64,000 bases of DNA, from the NCBI GenBank assembly GCA_033239005.1, contig BSQZ01000018.1:4275536-4339535 (forward strand). The letters are read 5' to 3'. The translations under genes and the position numbers were made by a program. This DNA comes from Lamellibrachia satsuma. Taxonomy: Eukaryota; Annelida; Polychaeta; Sabellida; Siboglinidae. A model generated the notes under the pieces. The model was given only the letters and a program-made list of their open reading frames with translations. It was not told the DNA's origin and ran no database searches. Within the stretch, counting starts at the first letter, position 1. Each line of letters starts with the position of its first letter. Of this stretch, positions 11,606-25,375 are shown one piece after another.

Positions 11606-12853
11606 GAACAACTAAGCTGATTCCAGAACTGAGAGACACTGACAATTGTCAATACATGTACACATAGTTTATTGGGATCAGGCGTTCACGGGACCACGTG
11701 ATGGGCGTAGCATTGCATTAACGCCTGTACACGAAAACATGATATCTGGGCCGAAATACTCAATATAAACAAACAACGGTCAAAATATAGTAAACATTTA
11801 AAATAAAAGATCTACATAACATGTTTTATAATAAAACGACCGGTATGTCTACCTTTAAAATGCAAAGTACGAATAAATGTGACATAATTATTACCTGTAA
11901 GGTATCCCCTCTCTATAGTTAACAGACTACGTGGCCATCGTGACCCAAGTGAACACAACTACTTGGACACAACGTTGCTAACCTAGTTGAAAGCTACCCT
12001 TTGTCGTACATAAATATACTGGAATAACAGTGAATCCGCATGAAAGGACCGATTGTAAATGCGGTGCACTCGCATGATCGATATATTTATTCAAAGAGTA
12101 CATCTATTGCAACAGCACCTAGTTACAATTGTCCACCGTGCCCTACGTTATCACTTGTCCACCGTGTCCTACGTTATCACTTGTCCATGGTGTCCTACGT
12201 TATCACTTGTCCATGGTGTCCCACGAGACAGTTTGCATACAATTGTTAAACAGTTTGCATACATTATGTTAAACATACTCTTACAGTCTATTGCGCTTTG
12301 CGTTTAATCAGCTGGCGGCGTAGTACCGTAAAAAGCACGTCATCAACCAACAGCAGAACATTGTATCGAACAACAGAAATCTACTCGTTCATAACGACGA
12401 AATAAACACCATTGCAACTGTGCCATCATTGCACGTCCGTAGTCTGGGACCACCAAGAAGTCCAATCAATCTTCAATTGGTCCATCTTACTGTTTTGGTG
12501 CGGACTGACAGTTTTGCGTTACGCAACTCTAACGTTATCAACGCATTATTGGATTTGCGCCGCTTATGTTTGATGAACTCACCATGTTGTCTTTTGTTGA
12601 GCAGTTTCTGTTTAATGTAATCACTCGTTCGACGTGTGTCTGTGACGATGTCCGCCGGTGTGCAGCAGCAGCGGCGGCAACAGTCCGCCGTGAAGTCGCG
12701 ACCACGTCGGCGTGAGGACGGTCGAGCGAGTGGGCGACGCCGGGGTACTCTTCGGAGGAGACGGCAACCGTCTCGGACTGGCCGGGGTACTGCGTGTCGC
12801 GATGCCCGGCAATGTCCTGGGTCGACACGGGCCGTGTTTGTTCGTGTACTTAC
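11606..12853. other. intron or 3' region downstream of the exon ending at 12854; includes a short tandem repeat
   Basis: A ~26-bp unit (TACGTTATCACTTGTCCA) is repeated four times at 12130-12235. At 12621-12853, the minus frame of the exon at 12854 stays open for another 78 codons rich in Ser/Pro/Arg (for example RSTPASPRRLPSPPKSTPAS) before a TGA at 12621. The exon may therefore continue through the GTAAGT and end there. Confidence 0.5.
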
Positions 12854-13647
12854 AGATGGTCGACAGCCCAGTAGCATGCTCGCTACAGTTCTTGTCCGTG
12901 AGTATTGTTGACGCGGCTTCATTGTCGTCCTTCTGCGGGTACAGGTCCCGCATTGCCTCACGGAAGGCGTCCGAGCCTTGTGGAAGAGGAGGTACAGGCG
13001 CCACGGGAAGCCCCGCCATCGCCTCCCTGAACAACGTCTCCAGGTAGTCGAGGTTGCCCGGGTCGCGCAAGTCTGGCAGGGACCCGGTGAGGCTGCCGCG
13101 TCGCAAGCTTCCGCGCCGCAACTCGTAGATCCGCTTCAACATCGGCGGACCGGGCTGGTGATGGTGCGCGCCATGGCGACATCGCTCCAGCTCGCTGCCA
13201 TGTCGGTGACGCGGACTTCGACAGGGTGAAAACGAAACATGCAGGTCGAGATCGCTGTTGCGACCCGGGCTGTGATGACCAGGGGTGTGACAGGGTGACC
13301 CACGCAGGTCGAGGTCGCTGTCTTGTCGCTGGCCGGGGCTGCGGTTGTAGGATAGCGATCCGCGAGGGTCGCTGCCGAGTCGACGGCGCGGGCTGAGACT
13401 AGGAGAAGGCGAGCGCGTCTGGGGAAAGTCCTGTCGTCTGCTACCGACGCGTCGTCTCGGAGACTCTGGCGACGTCGCGAGCTTCTCTAACCTCTGCGAG
13501 ACCGCAGCCAACAGACGCTTGTTCGTCTGCGGAGAATGGCGTGACCGTCCGGTCGATCCTTCGACCTGTTCCATTTCTCTCCGTCCTGGATAACCAGGCT
13601 TCTTGCCATGTCCCAGTGGCCTTCGCGTCTCGATCATCGTGCACACA
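12854..13647 (-). CDS. large exon, Ser/Arg/Pro-rich disordered protein with basophilic kinase sites
   Basis: On minus, the acceptor TTCTCTTTGTTCACAAG precedes the exon. Its first base completes the split codon left by the exon at 19217, so phase 2 matches. About 265 codons are open to ACCATCT followed by GTAAGT. The protein is very basic and repetitive. Imperfect units of about 17 residues (SPGQRQDSDLDLRGSP, SPGRNSDLDLHVSFSP) occur in the middle. They are followed by ELRRGSLRRGSLTGSLPDL, which has two consecutive RRGS sites of PKA type, and then a more acidic, structured-looking stretch (LDYLETLFREAMAGLP, SDAFREAMRDLYPQ). It looks like an intrinsically disordered phospho-scaffold. No family is recognised. 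The frame remains open past the donor to a TGA at 12621, so the 3' border is not certain. Confidence 0.65.
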
Positions 13648-14939
13648 CTTGTGAACAAAGAGAACTCTACAAACACGTCCACCTTCGTCCGCTATTTAAC
13701 CAAACAATCCAGACAGCTTCTGCCAATGCACCGAATAGTTCACCTCCGGCGAACAAACAGGCGATGTTGACCAAATATCGGTGACGTTAGCATCTAGCCG
13801 CAAGTCAATACGTCCGTCTTATATGCTCTGTAGACAATAGAGGCGTGACAAAATACTAAATAGTTCTGCAAATACCCGGCGAAAGAGAAAAATAAACTGC
13901 GCTTCAGAAGCGCAATGAAGCCGTATACAAAGACCGCGATCAACTACTTGCTGACCCGGTGACACAGACCGAGCTGGTATTAATTGGTTTATCGCGAAGA
14001 CAGTCATTCTTGGAACGGTGACGACGATGTTGTTTATTTGACCGACAACCACAACACAAGCATCCACTAATCTGGGCAATTTGAACCACCGCTTTTCATT
14101 AAAGCGTTGTTATATCGGATTTCGTTTTCATTGGAAAACATATTGTGAAATGTTTGGCCCAACGGCACGGAATGTTAGGCACGAACGATCTCAGTTGTAA
14201 TTAGGTAACGTGCTTTGCGCGTGGTTTCACCGATATTAAGAGCATCATGTCGAAAAAACAAATAATATCACAGCATTAATTATTTTAAAAACACGCGCAG
14301 GTTATTACGTCAAGCACTGACGTTAGTACATTTCATTACTTTCGAGCGCCATAAATTAAAATCAGTTTCGTCGCGTTGCGTTTTCGGACGAATGAATTAC
14401 ACAAAGTTATAGCTGACTGGGCGGTGATGTTGCAAACATATAGTGGCGGATTTAGCGGTAACTTTGGAGGGGCATGCACCCATTAAATTAAGACCGTAGG
14501 TCAAGTACTACTCCTCGGTTTGGGACCCCTATAACACCAGCAATATCCACTAGATTGAACTGAAACAGAGGAGATCAGCAAGGTGGGTACTAGGTCGGTA
14601 TCACGAGTGTGACAGATGTGTTAAATCAACTCGAATGCGCAACATTGCAATAGGGTAGTCTCAACTAACTCCAGGCTAATACTGAGGCATCATAGCCAAC
14701 AACATTACAACATCGTCGCCTCAACTCCAAATTGTTTACGATGCGCTCCAACATCCTACGTGATAGTCGTCAATTAAGCAGGGTTCAAGTAGTGCAAGAA
14801 GATGAAGATGGGACACGCACATTATCTAGATTTGACCAAAAAAATTTTTAAGCGACGTCGCAAGCAATACCAAACGGCCTTGACCTTTACTTGCAATGAC
14901 GTAACTAATGCTTCATCACGGCGACGATACCGCCTCGTG
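13648..14939. other. intron, nothing recognised
   Basis: Ordinary AT-rich sequence of the intron between the exons at 19217 and 13647, with no further supported features. Confidence 0.5.
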
Positions 14940-15365
14940 TAAACTCCCCGCCAGAGGCGCCACTCACCGTTTCACCACTGCCACAACTGATATTTAATGT
15001 GCAGATTATTTCATTTGGTAAACTCAACATTTTCGTTACGAAATCTCTGAGTTTCATTTGTACACAATTGTGGATAGTGTTTGCATTGAACATGTGAACA
15101 GGAACAAACTAACATTCGTTTTTGTTTGAAAAGTATGTTACGCAACTGTATAGTTGCAATGACGTAAGAAATCGTAAACAACAATCGCGTTGCCCAGCCA
15201 ACTTGTCGTTTATTCCAGTCCACAACTGTCCATGTTGAATGTGTAATCAACGTGTGGCAGCTATGATATGTTGAGTGGCGCCTCTGTTGGCAGCGTGAAG
15301 CGAAACACCCACCAGTAGCTATAGTTTAGTGCAGATTTATCAAATTCCACAAGAGGCGCCACTGT
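14940..15365. mobile_element. MITE-like element ends with AGAGGCGCCACT termini
   Basis: At 14948-14990 the sequence GCCAGAGGCGCCACTCACCG plus TTTCACCACTGCCACAACT matches the arm of the palindromic element at 28541-28712. The following ATTTCATTTGGTAAACTCAA also matches its centre. At 15270-15285 (GAGTGGCGCCTCTG) and 15350-15364 (AGAGGCGCCACTG) the same terminus appears in both orientations. This suggests one or two degraded, interrupted copies. Confidence 0.5.
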
Positions 15366-15809
15366 TTTGTTGTCGTCCAAATATGAGCGTCATATTTGTA
15401 ACCAGTTGGTTTTGTATTCGGCCAGAATACAGAGTTTAAGAATTTGAGTATTTATTCGTACATAAACGAGAAACTTACCCCGCTATTGCCCTTTCTATGA
15501 ACAACCGAATTACCCTTTGTAGTTATTACGTACAATTGTTGACAACCTTTTCTACTATTGTCCTAAGTTACGTACCACACGGGCCAGGCGTTATACTAGC
15601 AGTTACGACATGTTACTGTAACTGCCAGTATAACGTCGAAATTTTGAGAGTTGTATTTCCAGAGGCCATCAAAATATTGACTGGCAGCACCAAGTACCAA
15701 GTACCAAGTACCAAGTACCAAGGCATAGATGGATATTTCTGTAAAACAATTCAATATTGTTATCGTGACAGTTACTTACTAACACATTATCCAGTCCGGA
15801 GGAGTTTAT

Positions 15810-16815
15810 ACAATATAACATATAGTTTATGCTTTATAACATGTAGCTTATGCTATATAACATATAGCTTATGCTATATAACATATAGCTTATGCTATAT
15901 AACATATAGCTTATGTTATGTAACATATAGCTTATGCTATATAACATATAGTTTACGCTATGTAACATATAGTTTACTTACGCCATATAACATATAGCTT
16001 ATACTATATAACATATAGTTTACGCTATACGACATATAGCTTATACTATATAACATATAACTTACGCTGTATGATATATAGCTTATGCCGTATAACATAT
16101 AGCTTATGCTGTATGACATATGGTTTATACCGTATAACATATAGCTTAAGCCGTAGAACATATAGCTTATAATGTATAAAATATATTTAATACTATCTAA
16201 CATATAGCTTATACTGTATAACATATAGCTTATACTATATAACATAGCTTATACTATATGACATATAGCTTATATTGTATGACATATAACTTATACTATA
16301 TAACATATAGCTTATACTGTATGACATTTAGCTTATACTATATAGCATATAGCTTATGCTGTATAACATATAGCTTATGCCATATAACATTTAGCTTATG
16401 CCATATAACATTTAGCTTATGCCGTATAACATATAGCTTATGTCGTATAACATATAGCTTATGCCGTCTAACATTTAGCTTATGCCGTATAACATATAGC
16501 TTATGCTGTATAACATGTAGTTTATGCCGTATGACATATAGTTTATGCTGTATAACATATAGTTTATACTAAATAACATAATATAGCTTATACTATATGG
16601 CATATAGTTTATACTATATAACATATAGCTTATACTATATAACATATAGCTTATACCATATAATATATAGTTTATCCCATATAACATATAGGTTATATTA
16701 TATAACATATAATTTATGATATATAACATATAGCTTATACTATATAACATATAGCTTATACTATATCACATATAGTTTATACTGCATAAGCTATAGTTTA
16801 TACTATATAACATGG
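15810..16815. repeat. 21-bp AT-rich minisatellite, about 47 copies
   Basis: Units read ACATATAGCTTATGCTATATA with frequent single-base changes. Being 21 bp it stays open as a 7-aa repeat (YSLCYIT type) on both strands, which is an artefact. A four-copy AAGTACC repeat lies just left, at 15690-15720. Confidence 0.95.
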
Positions 16816-16904
16816 TTGTACGATAAAAACAATCAGACTTTGTACCTTTAATGCTTACGTAGAAATCGGCGCAGTATTCAATTCAACCGTCAACGTAGAG
16901 TTGG

Positions 16905-17028
16905 CCATACTGACATCATACTGACATCATACTGACATCATACTGACATCATACTGACATCATACTGACATCATACTGACATCATACTGACATCATACTG
17001 ACATCATACTGACATCATACTGACATCA
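16905..17028. repeat. 11-bp tandem repeat, about 11 copies
   Basis: Perfect ACTGACATCAT units, almost without variation, which implies recent expansion. Confidence 0.95.
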
Positions 17029-19216
17029 TAGTCTGCATATCTCCGGATATTTCTGCTAATTTTTCAAACTGAATCATGCCATGTTATGGAACATTTTGAC
17101 ATAGCCATGGAACAAAAAAGAAATGGGCAATATAAGATTTCTCAATATCGCAAAATGATGGAATCAATCTGTTAGTTTCTTTTTGTTTTTTTACATTTAG
17201 TTCTGAATTTCTTTGAATATGCTTGCCATTATCAAAAACCAATGGCGATAATTTCAAGAATCTCACGCGACGTGCCTGTGCATAAAATAGCAATGTAAAA
17301 ATGTAATTCGCCTCGAATAGCATGTTTATTTTGCATGCTGAACGACAAGGACAATATTAATAAACATATAACGATCAAACTGTATTAAGACAATTGTTTT
17401 TCATTAACACACATTTTTGCAATAAAGATGTTAGAACTGAATTAGTTTATACTATAATGCAATATGGTTTTCAAGAAAAAAAATCTTAATTTGTATCTTT
17501 AAATAGTTCACAACTTGCAACGTGCATACTACAAAATGTCAAATCAGGCAACTGATACTTCATTTAACACAATGTTTATCATTCTCACTTCCGTGTTCGA
17601 TGCAAACATGTCACTGCACCATAAAGACAACGTAAATATACATACACTACTACACGTAGGGGAGACTGGGGCGTGTTGGCGCATGGGACAGGTTGACATT
17701 TTCTGATTCGTCGGGAAAATAATGCACTAATAATCCTCCAGCGTTACGTGTAGCACTAGAACATTGCGGCCACAAAGACGAAGCCACGCAAACGTTATTA
17801 CGGCTTTTCACTTTTTCACCACGTTGAGTAATAAAATTGGAACATAATCAATGTCTTCTACACCTTGGGTGCTTACTGATCATGTTTTGTGTAGGACAAC
17901 ATGGTGGAGGCGTGGCATTTGGGCATACGTTAAAGGGAAAACAAACCTATTGCCCCGCATATTTGAGTTTTTCGGGCGGGTTGGCGTATTTTTGTTCGGA
18001 CAGGTCGATACATGCGTCATCGCGGGGATTTGGCATGCTACCAACTTGTCAAACCCCAAAGTCACATAAGATGTACCCAAGTCGGTAATGAAGCCTGCGC
18101 CATCGGCGAAGCCCAGTCCATCGACGGCCATTCCCGGTGACATTTGACAATAATAGGTCCGGTGAGAAATTGGTCCAACTAACCGAGTGTACGTAACGGC
18201 CGCACGAAGAACGTACTGGTGCTACCCGGAATTATAGATGCCACAACTGTGATTCTGAAGTTTGACAGCCCATGCCTGGCTTGTCCAGTGCCGTGGGAGG
18301 AATTATATTAATGTTTGCAAACCATTTTGATGCATTTAATGAGATGCACCAACGTACCCTAGGGGTGCGCCAACCTACCCCGTACACGGGGCGCGTTGAG
18401 GAGGGGTCAGACAATAGTTAATATCATAAATACTAAAATAGTTAAAAGCAGTTTATATACAAAATAGTTTTAGTACATTCAAAATTCAAAAGGTTTTTCC
18501 ATGCTGCGAAATTCGCTGCGTAATTTTTCTGCGTAAGCATAGACATTTTTGAACAATAACGAAAAATGTTCCCCAAATGGTTAAGTGCGGTGCACTTTAA
18601 TGCAACTTTGTTTTTGGTTTATGACCTCGCTCTCAAACTAACAACACAGACGTGTGACTCTGGATTTATGTCGTCCATCGACAGCTAAATATACGCAGCA
18701 CTGACTAACTGCTTGTCACGACATAACTGTTTTATTATGTCTTACATGAAATACCCACAGAACAAAACATATTGTTGTTTTTCTGCGAAGCATAAACATT
18801 TTACTACTGCCTCTCGTGATTTATGTTGAGATTCGACCTATGCGACAGAGACAGTATCGTGTTAGATATCTGGTTTCTCCTTTGTACCAACGTCACATAA
18901 TCTTATACTTTGTCAGGTGTAAGATGCGTGTCATGAATATCACTCCTCGCTGGAAGTATTATATTTATACCCGGTCGAATCCGGAGCATAACGTTAAGGC
19001 GCTTCTGATTAACATGGGCGGGCCCAGAACGACATTGCAGCTGACAGGTTGAACCGTTCAATAAACGTTTGATTATTGACAGACCAAACACGGTATTGTC
19101 TTGCATTCTTGCTGTAACAAACTTATCGACCACAGCTGGCGTTAATAATCGGGGATTGCGCAGGCAAGATCAGCTGGTCGAACGGAAACAAACGTCGTTT
19201 CTCGTCCGCCCGTTAC
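17029..19216. other. intron, nothing recognised
   Basis: AT-rich with some GC-richer patches (17840-18140, 18280-18400). None has matching splice borders and coding character, so no gene is called. Confidence 0.45.
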
Positions 19217-19401
19217 GCGACATTCTGGCAAGGCGCAGGGTCCACCCAGTGCACGTGCCGGTTTTCCCGTTGACTCGTCGGCGACACCGACAATGGCGTT
19301 TTGTCGTCGGCCTCGTTTCCGTTTTCACTCTTGCACATCATGTGTAATAAGTGTACCGGGCCGTTGGGGGCGCTGCAGTCGGGCTCGAATTCATGCAGCA
19401 C
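19217..19401 (-). CDS. second coding exon of the minus-strand Ser/Arg/Pro-rich gene
   Basis: On minus, the acceptor TTTCTCTGAAG is followed by VLHEFEPDCSAPNG and HLLHMMCKSENGNEADDKTP, ending HVHWVDPAPCQNV plus two bases before the donor GTAACG. It enters in phase 0, as the exon ending at 20425 requires, and leaves in phase 2, as the exon at 13647 requires. Both junctions therefore fit. Without splicing, a stop follows at once. It carries three Cys and several His, so a small ordered patch is possible. No domain is recognised. Confidence 0.65.
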
Positions 19402-19957
19402 CTTCAGAGAAATAATGAATGTTCGGTAATTCGACCAATCACCAATGAATGCAGATAAATATTGTAATTTTTGTCTTTATAAATTGTCATAGCTTAGTGA
19501 TGATGTGGACTAGAGAGAAATATTAAATAGCACTGTAAATTCGGACAGAGCAACATTTTAGTTGCTTCTCAATTATTGTAAAGTTAACATAATACGCCTT
19601 TTTACGTATAGCCATATTGGCCTTACCTCTGACACATGACATCTGAAAATGAACACCTGATTATTTACACACGAGCAAACATAGCAAACATTCTCAGGCA
19701 CACTTGCTCACTGTATTCTCTTACTACGTCAACAATGCTGTGTTTTCTTAGTTATTTTTATCACCTGTGCTTTTGCATATTCGTGGTTCATGATCAGTGA
19801 AGCGACAATACAAAGTGCCATGGTTTAAAAAAATATCTTGAACGTATGTTGATAACCACTGTATGATTTGTAGCAAGTTACGTAATACAAAAGTAAACGT
19901 TTGTCTAGGTTCCTTGAATCATAATTAAAATGCAAATAAAAAACAATTAATTTTTTA

Positions 19958-19960
<3 letters not shown>

Positions 19961-20018
<58 letters not shown>
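19961..20018. repeat. (TA)n dinucleotide array
   Basis: Pure TA tract of about 29 units in the intron between the first two coding exons. Confidence 0.97.
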
Positions 20019-20020
<2 letters not shown>

Positions 20021-20202
20021 GACAGTGTTTGTAGGTATACATTAATTTATTCCTTGGCCAACGCCAACCCAAAAGCATGCAGCCACTCTAACTAAAGTAT
20101 GTGTTAGCGCTTTGTGGTGGAAGTAAGCAAATTATTCTCTCCCTTTTCCTCCCTCACTCGCTATCTCTCTATTTATCTTGCTCCCTCTCCTTCTCCCGGC
20201 GA

Positions 20203-20417
<215 letters not shown>

Positions 20418-20424
20418 TTGTTAC

Positions 20425-21084
20425 CTTTTCGAAGACGCTAGATCCCTTGGGCAACGGATCTCTGTAGACGGTGTAGAACTCATCGTCCGCAGCGTCCATG
20501 CACTGGTCAAGTAGAGTGACCGCCGACAGTTCCTCCGACGGCAGCGCCGGCGACAACGGCCGTGGATACGCGAGGACCGAGTCGGTCGAGCGTCTGTGCC
20601 GCAGAAGACACTCGTCTTGCTGCTTGTGTTTCATATGAGACATCACGATCTCGTCGCGTCTCGTCGTCCTCGCGTCGTGTCGTTCCCGCGACTCGAGTGA
20701 CTCCAGCGACGCCGTCCGGGCGTTGGGACCTCGGCGGTGGACCAGACCGTCGGCCGTCGCATGGACTGATGTCGGCTCGGCAGCAGCCCCGTTGCGGAGT
20801 CGACGCAGGAGAGCAGTCGGCACGGTGTTGGAGCGGACTCGCTGGGGCGGCTGAATGCCGCTGTCGTGGTCGGTCATCTCGTGCTTCTTATGGTAGCCCA
20901 CCGCAGCCATGACGCTGCCATTGATCTCGGTACACTTCACCGCGGGAGGTCGAGAGGATTCCGTTGGGTGGTCGCATGGTTTCGGATGCATCGAGTCGAG
21001 ACTGCTCGACGGAATCGCGTGGCCTGTGATGAAGACGTCTCGCCTCGGTTTCATGGCGCTAGCGGCATCCATGGTGGATACGGC
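20425..21084 (-). CDS. first coding exon of the minus-strand Ser/Arg-rich gene
   Basis: The start at 21072 sits in CCACCATGG, an ideal Kozak context, 12 bases after an acceptor TGTTTTAG, so an upstream untranslated exon is expected. 216 codons follow to TTCGAAAAG and the donor GTAACA. The peptide starts MDAASAMKPRRDVFITGH. It has a Ser/Pro-rich part, QRVRSNTVPTALLRRLRNG, RTASLESLESRERHDARTTR (RxxS kinase-type sites) and an acidic end with AVTLLDQCMDAADDEFYTVY. The joins with the exons at 19401 and 13647 are phase-consistent, giving about 540 residues so far. There is no signal peptide or membrane segment, so it is likely cytoplasmic or nuclear. Family not recognised. Confidence 0.7.
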
Positions 21085-23509
21085 CTAAAACATGCAAAGA
21101 TAGCTGCATGTCATACCTCCTCTCCTTAAGAAATAAAATGTTTCTGCACTGCACACATGTATCAGGTGCACGTGTAGAACGGAAGATAAAACGACTGTGA
21201 ATCTACCTGTAAGTGTATATGTAATTGTCAGACAAGATCAAAATTATCATTTGCTATTTACGCAACTTTATTTATCCATTCTCGCATAAGACATCGTTAA
21301 AACCTATCAGTGGTCCTGTTAGTTGGCAGTTTAAATAACTTGAGAATACTCGCGACTTACTTGAAAACCTATCTTTACTATACGTTCGTCTTATATAACA
21401 ACCACAGGTAACTTGCCAATGCGTTCTACTGACTGGACAACCACAACTGACTTGACAATAATGTCTTGTTACTTAATTAACAACCACAGCCAAATTGACA
21501 GTTTTTGCTTAACGGCCAGCGCTAGTAAATTTGACAATACTGTCAACTTACTTTACAGTCTCGACTAACTTGACTTTGGGTTAGTCCGACGGCCACAATT
21601 ACTTGGAACAATGCGATAGACAGACACAACTATCTCGACGATGTTCTCGTATCAGACATCGATGCGTCGACCGAGACTGACAACCGACATTACACTAGAG
21701 ACACGCAACACCGAACTATGTATATACAATTGTTTCTCTGGTACAAAGCAACACAAGACACCGTTTGATGACATCGCCGAATCACTTGACCAAGTAAACA
21801 AGTGTAGACGGTGGCCCCAAACAGCACAATATACGTCTTAAACACGAGACCAACACGGGCTTACTTAACTTACTTGAACCAACTCGGATAAAGGCCTACT
21901 GATATGCGCTGTGCCGTCTAGATACACAGAGTGCTCGCCACACAAAACACAAAACAGAGTTTGTTTTCCGCACAACCGACTCGATTTCAATATAGCATGC
22001 TGAGAAGGGAAACACAACAATTCGCGTCGTTCCGGTCCAGTGATTTCACCGAATGTGCCGTTCACGGGCTAGCATTGCTCACGGATGCGCGTCACCCGAC
22101 AGCATACCGAACAAACAAGAAGAAAGTGATCGTTTAGAATAATATTTATGTTGTCGTGTGAATGTGGTCAGTGTTTCGTAGAAATAATATTAGTACTAAC
22201 TTAAGTCAACAGAAAAGTCGAACAATACATTTGGGCGTGGAAACGTTGCAAAAAGCCTCGGTTTCTCATCCACGATAATTACGTTCTGAGTAATTCCTTT
22301 GAAAGGTGGATTATGCTTTTCATATAAATGAGTCAAGTTTCACTCATATCATCAAGTTGGCAAACTGTTTCTCGAACTGCAAATACATGTTTGATTGGAA
22401 GACAGCAACACCGGAAATATGAAAATCTTACACTAGTTTTCTGACTTAGTGCCGTGTGATTTAAATTATAAAGTAACTATTTTGAGTAACTATTTTGAGA
22501 ATAATGCATGATAATGAATCGTTGAATTAACTTTAATGTTATCGTTGTTAGATATCTTCGAGCAGGTGGCATATGTACCAGTTCACGAGCAGTACCCCTG
22601 TCCGTGTGAACATTTACTCACAGATCGGGTAAAATATTCTACACGCCATATCTTGCTCTGAGCATTTGCTCCTGTTCACGGACTTGATAGCGGCAAACAA
22701 TGTTCCCACGACGTATAAAAAAACAGTTATTGGGGAAAGGGGCTTCGATAAAAATATTGATTTGCCTATCGTGGATCAGGATCCTACGAAACGGATCGGA
22801 GCCAGAACTTTTGTAGATTACGCTGCCCTGAATATCATCAGTTGGTGCGAAATGGGCACCATATTGATTTTGCGTTACGACACTCAATTTATTCTTTAAA
22901 ACCATTCAATGGTGTAGAAAATATGTCTCCAATATAAGTACACCCTGTGAAACATTATTATAAAGATGAGCTACTCAGAGTATTTGCAAGTACTCAACAC
23001 ATGTTTCAGTCAGACAGAAGAACAGGTAGTGTTGTAGTGCAGACAATACAAGACAAGGCAAAATGTATTATTTAATGCCACACAGTGGTGTAGGAGATAT
23101 ACTGAACAAACAAAGAAACCTGACATGTAGATAGCATGAAGGCTAGATGCGATTATGGTAATACATCTTGCTGTACTGGGCATAGAGAACAAGTGGACAA
23201 CATGACGAGATTGTGGGGTCATTAAAAAATCATGTAACGAAATGTGTACGTACTTGACATTGACTTTGATGCCTCTGTGTGCCTGGACGCGGAGGCACGC
23301 GAACTACATACCACTGCGCGAGAATTTGCGATGTTTCAGTAGCAAGAACACACGATTGTCGACCCTTTGACTTCTTCATTACAAACCGAAATATCAATGA
23401 CGTGATTTCCAATTGTGACGTCACTGTGCACGTAACAATCGACACACAACAAAATGAATACTATCACATCCATCAGGTGATATAATATTTTAACTATTTG
23501 ATCATACTG
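21085..23509. other. upstream region of the minus-strand gene; no feature recognised
   Basis: Any 5' untranslated exon and promoter of the gene starting at 21072 should lie here or further right, but I cannot place them. Several short open frames lack coding character. Confidence 0.4.
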
Positions 23510-24440
23510 TTGTACCAATTTTGCTATATGGTTGTGAAGTATAGGGGTATGAGAATTGTGATATCATTGAAACGCTTCACTTGGAATTCTGTAGGTATTA
23601 CATGTCAACAAATCCACTTCTAAATGTCTGACATATGGCGAACTAGGCAGACCACCACTAGTGATACAAATTGAGCAAAGGATGGCTAATTTCTGGATTA
23701 AGCTAGCACAAGGAAAAGATTCAAAGTTATCAGTGATAATGTACAGATTATTACTCAGCTTAAATAATAACAGTGAGTATGAATCACCTTGGATAAAAAC
23801 TATTAAAAATATTTTATATGAAAGTGGACTTCATAACGTTTGGTACTTTCCTACTGTCCTCAATCACAACTGACAAAATAATTGTCTTAAAATCAGACTT
23901 CATGACGAATATATTCAAACATGTGTATTTCATAATGATAAATGTATTACCTATATAATATTAAAAAAGTATTCGAGTTTGAACCATATTTTACATTGTT
24001 ACCGCAGAGATTAAGAATTGTTTTACTCAATTTAGTCTGGGTAAAGCAAAACTGCATATTAAAACAGGCAGATAGTTCAATATTGATAGAAATGAAAGGT
24101 ATTGAACTTTGTAATAGAAATGAAATTGGGGGTGAATTTCATCCATTGTTTCAATGTGACGCTTTGAGAGACCTAAGAAATATATTTCTGACTAGATATC
24201 TTATTAATCACCCTAATTCTTTATGTGTTGTTTAACATTCGTAGTTTAAATAAACTACTAAGAATTTGTAATTGATCAAAGTAATAATTGGTAAGTTTAA
24301 CTAATATTTACTGTTTTTATTATTATTTTTATTATTTAAATGTTTGAGTATTTGCAAGTACTCTGGGTATTGTACATTTACCTCATACACCATTGTATGA
24401 TATTAGATAATAAAACTTGTCTTGACTTGACTTGACATCA
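23510..24440 (+). mobile_element. non-LTR retrotransposon 3' end with (CTTGA)n tail
   Basis: Across small frame breaks on plus one reads ILLYGCEVWGYE-like, CLTYGELGRPPLVIQIEQRM, NFWIKLAQGKDSKLSVIMYR and, further on, CNRNEIGGEFHPLFQC with RYLI. These are the post-catalytic and carboxy-terminal region of Jockey/CR1-like reverse transcriptases. After the last stop comes an AT-rich 3' UTR, AATAAAACTTG near 24410, and a short CTTGA repeat tail, typical of LINEs that end in simple repeats. It is 5'-truncated and inactive. Confidence 0.8.
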
Positions 24441-25375
24441 ACGCATCACCAGTAGTTTCTATTTACATCTATTTCTGTTTGATACGCGCAGAAATCCCTA
24501 TGCACAAATGTCTTACAAATCACGCGGAAACTGATCAAAAGATACATACTCGTTGCATGGTGAGAAGACTGCATATAGTCAACGATTTGCGAATCGATGG
24601 ACACTACGTGCGTCTGCAGTTTGCACTACGAAGTTGGAAGGTTAACACGCCCGCGATATTTCACCTTTGAAGCGTATTAATTGACGCGTGACGTGTCGCC
24701 TCGTTGAAGCTATACACCTCCACCCAGCCCGATCGACATAAAAGGGGAAGTGGTGGTCAGACGGGAGCGGCTAGTTGTTTGTCCGGCGGTAACAAATCGG
24801 GACTTGAGTCAGTACACTAGAGTAATGGAACCAGTGGTTCATTGTCCGCAATTGCTAGTCTGTAGACGGCCGAACAACCGCTAATCAATGGTCCAAGGTT
24901 GCGTGCCGACCAATCTGTACCGAAGGGCCAGTTTATTTGATGCGATCTGCTATGCCTTGCAGGAACATGTGTATATAAGGTGTTGAAGATGAACTGACTG
25001 CAAGTGCCAATGATGAAATGGAATTCTTAAAAAATAAACTCAAATCAACACATTGCCTCCTTGGAAAATACACCTTCGCCCGCACGCACGCACGCACACA
25101 CGTACGCACGCACGCACGCACACACACATTTAACTGTAGAAGTGAACTTTAAGCTAAGAATGACGCAAAATACTTATGTTTCTTTAGATTTATAGATGTC
25201 TACTGTCTCCGCTGCATGAAACTGAAAACATTTTCTTATTTTGGCGAAGAAATATATTTCCGCTTTTTGGACACTTGTACACATCGCCTATCTCTGCATA
25301 TCGAGGGCCATCAAACTTCTCAAGCGTTGCCGAATAAAGTCTCTTCGTCTTTTAACTGGCCTGAATAAGGCGGAC
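24441..25375. other. intergenic; weak core-promoter-like site near 24738
   Basis: A GC-richer patch contains CGACATAAAAGGGGAAG (24735-24751), a TATA-like string, about 85 bases before an ATG with only a 20-codon frame. There is a short ACGC microsatellite at 25080-25125. No gene is supported. Confidence 0.3.

Noticed and set aside
12630..13230. Plus-strand Arg-rich proteins
   Set aside because: They are antisense shadows of the minus exon, which has matching splice phases and a better composition.
17837..18143. Overlapping plus and minus frames in a GC-richer intron patch
   Set aside because: No consistent splice borders and no conserved-looking motif in any frame.
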